From the NCBI GenBank assembly GCA_950295325.1, contig OX485806.1, positions 54,617,169 through 54,681,168 on the forward strand: DNA of 64,000 nucleotides, in the 5' to 3' direction. The notes under the pieces were generated by a model. That model was not told the DNA's origin and did not search any database. It saw only the letters and a program-made list of their open reading frames with translations. Shown here piece after piece: positions 23,101 to 35,376 of the stretch. The position numbers and the translations under genes were made by a program. The first letter of the stretch is position 1. Each line of letters opens with the position of its first letter. The stretch comes from Polytrichum commune (lineage: Eukaryota; Streptophyta; Polytrichopsida; Polytrichales; Polytrichaceae).

Positions 23101-24174
23101 TGCCTCCACACTATTTATTTCACACCCAAATGTAACTCTATTTGTTCGTTGCCATCTTAATCCATCATCGGCTGCCTCTGTGATAAATTTCTATAAAAAT
23201 AAAATAAAATAAAATTAATGCCATCAAATCAATCATAACTCATCAATTTAAAATATTTATCAATAAAAAATTAAATACCTAGTTTATAACTTTAACAAGT
23301 TCAAATATATTTTTTACATAGTCATCATCACATAAAAATTACAATATATTTTTTTATAGCATATATAATTTGCAAAAACAATGATTAAAACTTACATTGA
23401 ATCGTTCGATAACATTTTTGCTATTCACGTGCTTGAAAATTCCCATAGCATCGATAGCCTTGATTGCCTTTAATGCCTTATGTGTGATGCCGGCGTCCAC
23501 CATCAATAAGGAAAAAACCTCGGAATTAAAATACGACCGAATCTTATTTATAACCCATTTTTCAATTACATCTTCTATTGAATTGGGCATAGTCCAATTT
23601 TCCATTGCTCGATCTAATCACAATCTTTTCCGTAATTGATCATTTGATCCTTGAAATTCTATTGGCTTTTTAATATCATTAGCACCTAGCTCATTTATAG
23701 GTATCCCAGTAACTGCAGAAGCATAATAACAAATGTCCAACCACCACTCTCTCCTCCTTCGACCTTTATTTCCTCCCGACAAATCTTTAGGAATTAGATC
23801 CTCATCTTTTTGGATTCCGTCAATACAGTACATGTCAAAAAATCACCAACACTCTCAAAAGTGTTGGTTACCGCTAAGTCATTATCTTCCTAAACAATAT
23901 CCATACCTAAATTGATAACCAAATCAACTTCTACAGCTCCAAAAGACTCTCTCAGAGTCTCCCCATTACTATCCTCTAATGCATCGACTGGGGACACTAT
24001 AGAATATTCTCCTATCAAATCCTCAGATAAATCCACTGTCGTTCGATCTTGTAAAACCTTGGGTCGAAGGTTGCTCAATATTCTAAAGTAAATCCCTCTC
24101 AAAATCCCTCGGCAACTCCCTCTCGACATTCCTCCATCTGGGTATAATACTCTGATACGCCCCAAAAGTACCAA
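20147..24174 (-). pseudogene. Transposase-like gene of the same element, about 12 exons, at least four in-frame stops
   Basis: Minus-strand exons with consistent frame and GT-AG borders can be traced, for example 23833-23396 (donor GTAAGT), 23190-22992, 22860 to about 22470, about 22345-22206, 22092 to about 21943, about 21816-21677, about 21557-21420, about 21330-21084 (donor GTAAGT) and about 20815-20550. The last exon ends GRGRGRARGSRGRGRMGF. A CPWC pair sits in LVTRGAASAIGFNLCPWC (about 22560). A helix-like LKNEVLERKHREAKN (about 21150) resembles the catalytic-Glu helix of RNase H-fold transposases. Both are inference. In-frame stops are TGA 23620-23618, TGA 22746-22744, TAG 21772-21770 and TGA 20335-20333, all reachable by C-to-T changes. 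The gene converges on the plus-strand gene, with about 260 bases between them. Confidence 0.55.
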
Positions 24175-25561
24175 AAAAACGTTAAAAATGCTAAACTTAC
24201 TTATTTGACCTCAACATATATCTAAAAATAACATAATCAACATACGACTTCTAATCCAGATAATATTATGTAATGAATTGTTATATCACCTTCAAACTAG
24301 TTTAACCAACTTTGAAATAATATATATTGTATCTTGAATATTTATCAAATGCCTCAAATTAGCTTCAAATTAAGTCCATCATTTAAAATATATTATTTAC
24401 ATATTTATAATATCTCATAATATCTAAATATGTATAAAGTTCTTTATGGGCTACATTACTATTATACACAATATAATTATAAAGCTTACATGATATTAAA
24501 TATGCTTAAAATATTGAGTTAAAATATACAATAATAGCTTAAAGTAGCCAAATTGGATTTTAATATGCCTAATCACAAATGGTAACAAATTAGCTTAAAT
24601 ATCTAAAAAAAATAATAATATCTTAAACATATCTAAAATATGAAGATATATACTAATTCTTCTAAAATTAAAACATGTTCAACTATATTTTATACATCTA
24701 AATTAAATTAAGTAAACTTATTTATGCCTAAAATAGATTCAAATATCTTAAACATTTTAAATGTAACAATTTAATGATAATTTCATGTTACTTTGAATTA
24801 TATATTGCAAAATACTTTAAATCTACATATACAATGCATTAAATCATTATTAAATTGATAACATATGAAAACACATATACTAACACCCTCTTACTTGAGT
24901 CTACACATATATCCGCGTTGCCAAAAAGACTTAGTATAACAAGATAATTTGATATATGGTATGAACTTCACTAACCGATCCGTTTAAAGTTTATTCCAAA
25001 TCTATGGTTTAAAATCAATTTACAAATTCAATGGCTCAAACTCGTCTTTTATATTATAGTTTATAATAACTAAGATTAGAACGTAATGGCTTAACATTAT
25101 TGGTTTATAGATCCCGTCTTGCTTCAAAGAAAACAACTTAACCTAAAGCTACCCGCTTCGTAGGCAAAAGTCTTTTAGACTATCTTGTGGAAGATTTGTC
25201 TCATGTTCACGTTTTGTTTTATATGCAGCGGCCCGTATTGGTCGCCGCTGGATTTTTCTTTTGTTTTAGATTACATTTTTGTTCCCAAGATTATTCCAAA
25301 TCGTTCCCAATAGAGGTTCCGGAAGACTTTTTTAAAAAGTACAATTCCTTTGTTAACTTGCACGGATTATTTTTTGTTGTTTAGTTGTTTTCTAGTTTTG
25401 TTTTGATCTTGACCTATTCTAGGTGAATACATTTTTTTTGCCTTCTAGTGTTGGTTTTGTCTTTGAAACTTTATAATAAATGTTAACTAGTAAAAGTATC
25501 TACCCAAATCATTCAAAAATAGGCTAAGTAAAATTTTATATGTAGTGTTACATTAGCTCTC
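24175..25561. other. AT-rich DNA, no gene seen
   Basis: Very AT-rich sequence upstream of the minus-strand gene. A short open frame at 25187-25384 is not recognised and has no supporting context. I looked here for an inverted partner of the sequence left of 16912, as expected for transposon ends, and found none by eye. Confidence 0.5.
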
Positions 25562-25603
25562 AAAAGAGCATCAAACCGGCGCGCGCCGGTTTGATGCTCT
25601 TTT
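25562..25603. repeat. Perfect 42-bp palindrome with GC-rich core
   Basis: Two 21-base arms are exact reverse complements with no spacer. The core is AAACCGGCGCGCGCCGGTTT and the outer parts are AAAAGAGCATC and its complement. It stands in AT-rich DNA that is otherwise featureless. No second copy was seen in the window. The dyad core ACCGGCGCGCGCCGGT recalls the CGCGCG-centred palindromes at 811-1648, but the sequence is different. Confidence 0.95.
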
Positions 25604-27284
25604 AATGAGGTCAAATTGAGGCCGCTAAATAATGTTATGAAGATCTTTATTATCATCCCAATGACAATAATATTTTTCACAATTTGATTTTTTTTCCCTC
25701 TTAGTGTATAACGTCTTTTTAGAACAATATGTTTAGTGTAAAGTGCATCAAAAGTTACATTTAAAATATCTAGGAGAGCCATAATAATTTCATTTCAAAT
25801 CTTAAAATCTTCACACAATTGCAAATGAAAGATGCATGAATACTTTCTATATTGATATCCATACTTCATTGTATATGAATTGCATTCATTATTAAAATTA
25901 TTAGTAAATGTAGCCAATACTAACAATATGACATTTTTGCATAATTAAACGCTAATACTTTATTGAAGCATTTGTCTACTATTTGTGTCATTTAAAGATG
26001 ACAATGCAATCGATTGACATCTTTGTAAATTTCAACTCCGCTTATAATTTCTTCCACCACTCAATAGTATGATTTTTCATAGTACCACTTGTGGAACATC
26101 CATGTAGATTTGACAGTGAATAAAAAATAACATTTGCCTCATAAATTTGATAAAAGATAGGACAAATATCCTCATTGTATACAACTAACTATAAGATTCA
26201 TAAAATCAGGGATGAAGTGCACATACTTTGGAAATGTCTCAATATAAATATCCTTAAATAATAATAATAATAATAATTTATAAGTAGAAATTGATACTCC
26301 AATGTCAATATGATGTTCACCAATAACTTTTAGATTCTTCCAAGCGTCCAATATTTTATCACCTCCATCGTTCTCATCATAATCCAACTTCAAATCCAAC
26401 GATTGGCAATATGTTTCTTGAAATGTTGAAATTCCAATATTGGTATCTCCACCTTCATTAACAATTTGAAGAAATTTCTCCACCTCCACCAACTGACTTA
26501 TGAGAGAAGGGGGAGATAGGAGAGAAGTGAGGATGAAAAAATAATTGAGTAACCAGGTCCAAAAAATGAGCCGGAAAAGCAGCTGGATCATTCTAAGCCC
26601 ATAACATACCCAACCTTTAGGAACCTGACCTCGGCCAGGTAGAGGCCCTGGCTACAGCGGGTGGGTGGGCTTGTAGGTATGATGGTGGGCGAAGGCAGGC
26701 AGAAAGGTGCAAGCCCTCCTCTGTCCCGCCCTTAGGGGCAAGGCCTGGCACCTGGTAGTTGGAACAACAAGTAAGGTGGAAATAAATACCTCGTTTCTAC
26801 CAACATGTTTCATTCACTTGTCGTGCCTGTTGGCAATGGAAACAATGTCCATGTTGGCATAATTAGTGTTATTTTTCCCTGTTGTGTCATTAATGCGTGG
26901 ACAACAAATATTATTATTAGTCTATTTTATGGGCATAATCAGTACATATGCCAATACCAATATCGACAAGCAAAGCTTCAACCTACACAACATGTGAAGC
27001 AACTCCCAATAACACAATATGAGGTGCGACATTAGGTCCTCTGAACACATGCCTACTTAACCAACTCGCCTTCCAAAGAATCTCATTATCCTAATACAGA
27101 GATTTGATTTAACTAAACATGGATATTGATAAAGAAATGGTTGAATAAGATGAAAATCATTCCCTCCCCAAAAAAATTGGAAACCACAACCTCTGCTTAA
27201 ACACACATTCCATTCTTAAAACGTTTGGAAGCAACCATATTCTTCTCCAAACAATGTGTTAAAAAAATAATAATTGTATGTTGT
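25604..27284. other. Spacer with unidentified minus-strand frame and a GC-rich block
   Basis: A minus-strand frame of 139 codons (26591-26172) includes ETYCQSLDLKLDYDENDGG and DAWKNLKVIGEHHIDIG, which looks like diverged coding sequence but is not recognised. It contains an AAT microsatellite at about 26257-26279. A GC-rich block at 26620-26760 interrupts the AT-rich surroundings; it has no tRNA or coding signature that I can see. Confidence 0.35.
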
Positions 27285-30054
27285 TGTGGTACTTTTGGGC
27301 CACCCTCTTTTGAGGGAGCCTAAAAGTATCATACAAGCCCTTTCGTGAACGTGGCCTCTACTTGCAGGTGCCTAAGCCGAATGATAGGTGTATAACGTGA
27401 GTATTTAGATTTTAAAGGGAAATTAAATATGCGTTATAGTACCTCCGGAGGTTGGACCTTAGTTTTTATTATTGCGGCTTTAAACTCCACTAATCAATTT
27501 CATATCTGGTTCTAACCTTAACCTACAACCTATTCTAAGCGCAGACGTACCAGCCTTGAAACCAAGACAATCCTAACTTGTGAATTGGGATGGTTCTGAT
27601 ACACACCAACCGGATGTGACTCATACCACCCTGGCTCAATGAACGGAATAACGACGATTTGATGGACCATTCAATTCTTCCTATTTTTTTACTTAGTTAA
27701 ATTTAATTTCTTAAGTGAGGGAACTTGGCCTAAGTGCCACTTTTCACATAAATTCTTTCATAATTACTTAATTTCGTTTGCACATCCTACCTCATTACAT
27801 TCATATATTAAGTATCATCCCTTACCTAGTTGGTGCACCCCTTAGCTTGGAACCTTCTAAGGCCTTGTGCGGGTCCTTTGAAGGTCGAGTGACATCTTAA
27901 ACCATTCGGACTTCAACGGTCCGAAAGGTGGTGTTAATCTACCGATTTAAGTTTATGATTTGTTTTGTATGTTTTTAATTGTTAACTGTGATAACACTGG
28001 ATAGACTACGAAATGCAATTTAATGAGACTAGGGTAACGGACAACTTGTAAGTTCAACTTGTTGCACAATCTTCATAAATTGGGGCCATTACTCCCAATT
28101 CATGGGGCCAACAACACAATAAAGAATTCGCGGGTCATTAATCTTACATTTCCACCAACAACATTCAAAGTGGTTATGTCGGTGATTAATCCAACTTTCT
28201 ACATACGAAACTTACTAATAAATAAAGTTACAACTAGAAAACATAATAAGGGGCCCAAAAACAATGGAGTTGGGTATTTCCTTCGCGGTTAAGTGGTCAA
28301 TCCCCTTAACCTTACGAGATATATGAGTGGGTTTAGAAATGCATACCTTGGCCGCGCTCCCTCCAACTTTAAATGGAAGGCTAAGGTTAGTTAGTTTACC
28401 TCAATTCTCCTTGGTTGATTGGGCTTGATATAGACCAAGCTGCTACCTCCTTCCTTATTCCACAGCCCGAACGTTGACCTTGTCTTCTTCCTTGTAACTA
28501 GCTTGATTGTAAAACTTACATTAGTTAACAATTAAAATATTAATTGTTTCTTTTGTACTATAATTTAGGCCTAATCATAATATATTTACTTAGTGCACGT
28601 AATTATCTTTCCAACGATCTAAAAATCACTTTAATCGGATAAAAAATGCAAAAGTTATGAGGGTTGGAAGTGCAAGGTTGATTCAACCGATCTGTCCAAT
28701 CCACCTATCCAACTTCTAACTTCACAAATTCATAGTAAATTCATTATTATTTGGATTTGGGCTTTCCTTACATCATTAGAAAGCTATTAACAAGATCTAA
28801 CTAGGAAAAATATGATATTAGCAAGTTAAATCAATATGAATCCAAAAGACTCTTTGTAACACAACAGTCAACCAGGAAGTCTTAGACTATGTATCTCCTC
28901 TTTAGAAATTCGTATCTAATTTATTTTTTATTCAAATCAAACGTTCTAAACAATCTTGAAAAGCTAGATAAAAGATCTATTTGGAAAAAATATAACTTTT
29001 CCAAATTAAAACTTTTATTGGGCTAGCAGGTCTGATCCAGCAGTCGTTACCCAAAAGACCACCCAATTTTTCTATTCCATCTTTGAAAATTCATAACTAA
29101 TTGCCACCTTAACCAAATCACAAATGAGAAATGACTATAAATAGATATAGAAAAAAATGAGAAGTAATTTGGTCTAGCTCATGAACTTAACTTTCAGGAC
29201 ATTGGCAACTGAGGTCTACAATGCCTCCAATTGCAATCCTATAATCCAACCTACCCCTACAAATGAAAGGAAAAAAAATTGGTGTGTTAATAAACAAACA
29301 TTCTAACTAGGAAAGAGAGTAGAGGATTTTTTTAAGTCTTTTCTATTAGGCCATTGAGAATACAAGATAGAATTTTTTCCTAACTACATTGAAGTAGGGC
29401 TTCGCCCAAGCATTAGACGAAGAGAGAATGAACAAAGTGGAAGAAGGAGATTTTTAAACCCTCTCAAAAAAGGATTGGACCCCTCAGCCACTAGATCCAT
29501 TCTTCGAACCCTTTCCCACAATTACGGCTCGGGGATTTTTCCGGTTGAGGTTGCCACCCTCTCGCCGAGGTGGCTCCGACGGAAGTCCTTCAATTTTTTA
29601 AAAAAATTTTTACCATCGAGTTGGCAAGAAGACAAGTGAGCAAGTAGCCCCTTTGCTCAATTTCTTTTTTTCTTCAAAAGCTGATTTTGTCTTCTTACGC
29701 CAAACACCTCCAATAGTCTTGTGTGGCCCCTATTAACTGATAAAATAATATTTTCTTAGCTAACATCTTCTAACATTTGCTTAGCTAGCATCTACTAATA
29801 ATTGTTTAGCTAGCATCTACTAACTTAAATCTTAGCAACTTTTTTTTATTAGTTAGTTATTTTTACTAGCTAGCATATTTTTTCTACTTCGCTATTTTCT
29901 AGCACTATTTAGTTTTCATTTTGACCTTCTTTCTTCTAGGCTAAATGCTAAATGAACTAATTTTCCCTATATTCCCTATCAATTCTAAATTTTAATGCTA
30001 ACATTCAAACTAAAAGTGATCCCTTGGAGTGGTGGACCACTCCAAGGGTTCACA
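27285..30054 (-). mobile_element. Solo LTR of the TGTGAACCC family
   Basis: Read on the minus strand it starts TGTGAACCCTTGGAGTGG (30054) and ends AGTACCACA (27285), 2770 bases, the same length class as the LTR at 12724-15536. It carries the same internal landmarks: the 25-bp repeats, the CTCGGCGAGAGGGTGGCAAC-type segment, a repeat array of about 180-bp period and the GATTGTGCAACAAGTTGAAC segment. Its flanks, GTTGT on the left and GTTGC on the right, fit a 5-bp target duplication with one later change. No internal element sequence adjoins it, which is what LTR-LTR recombination leaves. Confidence 0.8.
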
Positions 30055-31689
30055 GTTGCAAACTGATGTAGTCATCGGAGAGCACCTTCGTATTCCAAAC
30101 CTACGCCAGTTATTTTATGTTTGCTCACTTATCAACCACCATTGCCGAATGTACATTGATCATTCTTGTGCCTTCAAAAAAATCAACACCTTTGAAAATC
30201 ACTATTTTTTGTAGCGTCCATTTCAAAACGAAATCCAATTCTAATACCTCAAGTTCTTTGAAACTCATATTTGCATAATTTGGTTTCATGTATCCAAGAA
30301 TTTCTTTTGTAAATGAAAATATACCTTTCATTACTTCTACCAAATTATCACATTTCATGGCATGCTTTACAATGATCATTTTTTATGTTGATGTCAATAA
30401 TTGAGATTTCAGATTCGGGATCAATATCATCTATTGTGGCACTCTAGATACAACGTGTAGTTCGTTACTTTTTGTTTTCCGTTTAGTTTTTGGCGCATCA
30501 TATTGTGAGGTAAAGTAGGCACCCCCTTGATTTCCAAGCCAAAGGGTTGAATCGTGCTTATTTTTAGTTCACAAATAACATTTTTTAAGGTTCGGAAGTC
30601 TTATAAGTGAAAAGATTGTGCCTTCTAAGCATTCAATTAGCCCAATCTAAGCTTAGTTACCTTAGAATCAGCAACCTAGACCCTTCTAATGTAGTTCAAC
30701 TATTAGGATTCAACACAAAGGGGACCAAACATCTATCTATACATATAAGATACGTTAGAATTGGACTTAAAGGTAAGACGTGACGAACTTCTAAAGTACG
30801 CTGTTTTTTTTTTTTGTTCAAAATCACTAACTAATATGATATTCTATATGAACTAATTTTTCTCCACTAACAAGAAAAGAGAGAGTAGGATGTAACTTGA
30901 ATACAAAGAGACAAATATTAAATAAATTATAGAAAAATACTTATTTGAATAATAAAAACAACCTATTCATTTTCAAGGAGCACAAACACTCAAACTACTA
31001 AACATTAATAACGGTCCTTCGATCAAGGGTTGATCAAAATCGAAAACATTTGGGTTGGAAAAAAAAACAACTATACTTGGAGGGGTTTGGGTATCTAAAG
31101 GCCTGAGACTGAGGAAGAACCTTCAAAATGAAAAAATAATTATGTTGAAGAAAACTTCAGCGTCTATTAAATAGGGATGTTTCCCGCGATGGAGTTGAAC
31201 ACTTCCGTGGTATTTTGCCTTGCCACGTCATTTTCGCATTGGATTCTCTTAGCCACTGTTGATTCTCCGTATCCAAAGAACTTTATCCCATTTTGACCTA
31301 GTAGTGTCAAAACATATTTGTCAAATTGAATCTTCCCTCGTCGAGGCGAATCGGCTAATTCAAAGGATTATGCTTACTAATCAATGTTGTTTTACTCCAC
31401 TCCTTTAATCATTTTGTCGCTTAGTTATTTTGGATTTAGAATATCCTAAACCTTTAGCCTTACCAACCATTCGATTATTGCCTTTAGCTAAGTTAATCCC
31501 GAAGTAATTTTATAATAATCAGTAGCCAGATTTATTTGCTAAGCTAATTTCTAACTCCTAGTTTATCCAACCGACATAATATTTATTATCTATTTTCTAT
31601 TTACCACTAATACTAGGTTAATTGGATAATATAGTCAAATTAAACCTTCACACTTCTACGTTGCAATTTCTCTTGCTCCCATTTTTTAC
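30055..31689. other. Spacer, no identified gene
   Basis: A minus-strand frame of 84 codons (30379-30125, containing FSFTKEILGYMKPNYANMSF) could be a coding remnant but matches nothing I know. The rest is AT-rich with many stops in all frames. Confidence 0.35.
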
Positions 31690-32790
31690 CTCCCTTCCTA
31701 CATGTTTTTTTTTTTGTGTCCAGATTGTGCGAGGGCCACAATATCCTTCCCCAGACAATAATGCACTTTCATCGTACTATCTTTGTATTCGTTGAACTTT
31801 ACAACTTCTCATCTTGGGGTGACACTTCTTGCTCCATCTTCATTCATGTCTGATATGCCCTCCATGTAGTAGTTCTCCGTGGCAAACTACACCTCGTATG
31901 AAAGCCCATATTGTTCATTGTCCGTGTTATAATTTTCTTGGATGTCCCAATGCATTTTCCTTCCAATGAATGTTGCACTCTTGTTTCATGGTGGATTCTT
32001 TTCACATTTAAGACGGTAAGTAGGTCCTTCATTTCCTCGCCATCTTTGTTTTCTTTCACATATTCATTAGAGATATAAGGCGTGCTCATTCATTCTTGGA
32101 CCTTCTGAGTCCAAGCACGCCTCGTTGTCATATTTGCTTCAAGTAATCTGCTTTAATCTATTTGAGATATTCATAGATGTTTTGGATTTTCAAAGACATG
32201 CTGATAACGTTGAGATTGCAATGTAGGTGATAATAATACAATGCCGATGGTTCTATATCCATCTTTCCCTTAATGTATTCCTTCACCTTTGGTTGTTGTT
32301 TTTTGTTGTTTTTAAAACTGATGTATAAAAATCTACGTGCTTCCAGATCGGTAGGATTAAACCATGACTCTTTCACAATTTTCATGATTTCAAAGTGAGC
32401 ACGCCAAACAACGCCATGCTTGAAATCTCACAAATACAATTTTCCATATTTTCCATTTTGATATTTTATTTTAACTAATTTTGATTTAAATATGCGGTCA
32501 TATGAAGGAAGTGGCATTGCTTCATCTTGAAACCATAATTGTAAACACTCATCTTGTACAAATACATTCATTTTTTTCCTTACTACGTACAATACAAAAT
32601 CATTCATAAATATGTTGACTCGCATTTATGTCGTAGCTTCTGACAATGCAACATCAACCACTACAATTCATGGTTTTTGTTCCAAACGATGCAAAAACTT
32701 CACCTGATTTTCTTCACATAGCATGTGTTGATGGTCTGGTGCAAGCCTAATGGAGTTCCTTCATTTTGACCCTGGGTCGTCCACCCTTTA
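31690..32790 (-). pseudogene. Unidentified minus-strand protein-coding remnant
   Basis: One minus-strand frame remains readable from about 32790 to 32158, broken only by stops at 32626-32628 (TAA) and 32428-32430 (TGA). Segments include NDFVLYVVRKKMNVFVQDEC, YDRIFKSKLVKIKYQNGKYG and ESWFNPTDLEARRFLYISFK. Downstream, in a shifted frame, come NEQYGLSYEV, SDMNEDGARSVTPR and STMKVHYCLGKDIVALAQSG, to about 31690. The length and amino-acid composition look like real protein, but I do not recognise a family, and no start or splice sites were settled. Confidence 0.45.
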
Positions 32791-33650
32791 TTAATTGGAG
32801 ATAAAGATTGTGGATGCTCTCATGTGACATCACTAGATGTTTCATTGTAGTGATATACATTGCTTGCATACAAAAATCAACCATAATTTATGGGAAGAAA
32901 CACATCCACAAAATTTTCCACCTATGTCTATTGCATTCAAACCATTTTCTACGTTTTGCAATTCACAAGGTAACTAAAATATTGTTCACGTTTTCTTACA
33001 TGATTGTGCATCAATTGTACATTTTTATTCTGCTGCTAGTCCTGCACTTAACGTCATTGTGGGGGGATCCCACTACGTTTCTCTACTATAAAATTATGTG
33101 GTCCCAATGGGGGGGTATGTTGCCTTCTTCCACAACCCACATGTTTCTGATCCTATCATGTTTCTCTTCGACTGGAACACAGTAATGCCTTCCAAAATAT
33201 GTAGTATTTCCCTTCACCCATTTCAATTCACAATGAGCAACATCTTGAATTTGTAGCAATTTCTCACATGCTCAGTACAAACATCCAATCAACAATGCTG
33301 CTTTGTCAAGCCCCAAACAAGGTTCATGCAAACCAACCTATTACAAACCTTCTATAGGTCCACCAAATCTCTTAGCCACAATCAATCAACACCTCAACAC
33401 CAACACCAAATAGCAAAATATTTTTGGGACCTAGCACTGTGTTCCCCCATTCTATAGAAGATTGTTCCTGATATTATTTTGCAAGACCGCGTCAGGCAAG
33501 ACCGCGTCAAACGTGTTGCTTGGGGTTGGAACTGAGATAGGAATTATGTGTTGTTTGTTTTTGGCATTCCGAGAAGGTGGACCAACTTTGAGTGGGATTA
33601 TTAACAAGGTTTTGAATTTTGTGGTGGAAGCTCACATGTGGAAAATGTTT
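32791..33650. other. Spacer with possible further coding debris
   Basis: No gene is called. On the minus strand around 33100-33180 the string EKHDRIRNMWVVEEGNIPPH reads like coding sequence and may be an upstream exon of the preceding remnant. This is only a possibility. Confidence 0.25.
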
Positions 33651-35260
33651 CCTTGTCCACGACGTCGGACGCTCCTTTCCTTGCTTGCAACACTATGCCT
33701 TACGACCATAGTGGTTTGTGACCCTAGGCAACCAATCACCTTCAACATAAGCTCAGGAATTGGAATCATCATTGCTAGCTAGGACCTTACCTAGTTGTTT
33801 GTACGTTGTTTGCAACATGCATTCTCTTTCTCTATTACGAAACATGGGTAATCCATAAAACACCAACGCCTCAAAACAAACAACACATAAAAAAACACAT
33901 ATTTTCAAAAGCGTCTTACCATTCACAACCAAATTGACAGACCTCTCCAAATATTGAAAAAGAAGATGAATATGTGAAAGTCTCAATGTCCTCCAAGAAT
34001 TCAAATTTTTGAATATTCCACTAACAGTGTGTGCCTTACTTCACTCCACAAAAATTGAGAGCTACAAGTTTGCTTGTCCATGATTAATCTTTTCTTAACT
34101 TATCAGTTATTATATCTTGTCCATTACTTTGGAACATTGACCCACAAATACCACAAATATTTGCATACAACAATCTAAAAGTGGCAAAGTGAACTGACGA
34201 AGAATCAAAGGTTGATATTAAGAAAACCAATAATGAAAACATACCATAACCAGTTGAACCCGAGCATTAGTAGGCAAGCTCGTTTTTTCAAGAACGGAAG
34301 CACTTCCAAGGGACTAGTTGATGTCCTCTGCAGATTGTGCATGTACTACACTCCACCAACAGTTGACCAAAAACTTGTTGTTTCAGTAACTTCAAGTTTT
34401 TTATATTCCAAAACCCAAACTCCAGCACATGGAGCGACTTCGAGTAGGAGCATTTTTGGATGAACACCCAAAAAAAATGAACATTTTTGGATGAACATTT
34501 TTTTTGGGTGTTCACCTGTGAAAAGCGGTTTGATGTCCTTGACGCCATACCCTTACTTTCTTTTGTGCAATAGTTTGCCTTGCACCCACAGTGGATTGCG
34601 ACCCAAATCAACCAACCATCCACACCATTAGCACAAGAATTAGAAACAATGTCGCTACCTGCCAAACCTCACCTACTTGTCTGCATGATGCATTATGTCT
34701 CTTTGTTATAAAAACACATGTAATGCATAAAACACCAATGCCTCAAAACAACTAACCCATAAGTGACAACGCATGTTTTCGAGAGTCTCCTACCAGGGAC
34801 AACCACATTGATAGCCCTTTGCAAATATCAAAACACCAAGAAGATGAACACCTGAAAATCTTAATATACTCCTAGAATTGAAACTTTTAATAATTTTGGC
34901 AACAGTTTGTTGTGTCTTACTAGATTAAACAAAAAATATTGGCCACAACTTGGTCTCCCCATAAAAGAATTTTTTTTTCTCGCTTGACAAACCCAGACCA
35001 TTCTTATTGCAACATTGACCTACAAATGGCCTTTCAAGGAGCACGTATGTGCATACAACAACCCAAGATTTGTAAAAGAAAAATGACAAAAAACCAGAGG
35101 TTGTTAGAAAACATTAGTAACAAAACCCAACCAAACCCATGGATGCACAAGTTACATGGCATCGCAAGCTCATTTCTTTGAGAGCAGAAGCACTTTCAAG
35201 GGACTCACACAAAACCTTGCAAGATTGTGCATGTACTGAATTCCATCAAAATTTCAAGCA
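33651..35260. repeat. Diverged tandem duplication, period about 870 bp
   Basis: CATAAAACACCAACGCCTCA at 33854 recurs as CATAAAACACCAATGCCTCA at 34726. Other shared landmarks are TTTGTTATA/TCTATTACGAAAC-ACATG and AAGAAGATGAA with TGTGAAA/CCTGAAAATCT, plus GAAGCACTT(C/T)CAAGGGACT at about 34300 and 35187. Both copies can be aligned on the minus strand as a similar peptide (..GSQ.T...R....K..VR..GQ..FH), so a duplicated gene fragment is likely. Its identity is unknown. Confidence 0.7.
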
Positions 35261-35376
35261 GTAGCTTGGTATCTAGGTTTAGGCATGTTTTCCCAAGCCG
35301 CAAGGTTTCCCTACAAAGGAAATATGTGCATAGAACAATCTCTGATAAGTAATTAAAAAAAAACGTGCGGACAAAT

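Noticed and set aside
25562-25603. Rho-independent terminator
   Set aside because: The hairpin has no loop or bacterial gene upstream, and the setting is a plant nuclear genome.
26620-26760. GC-rich block as tRNA, rRNA or CpG-island promoter
   Set aside because: No A/B boxes, cloverleaf, rRNA-like core or adjacent gene start could be seen. Only the composition is unusual.
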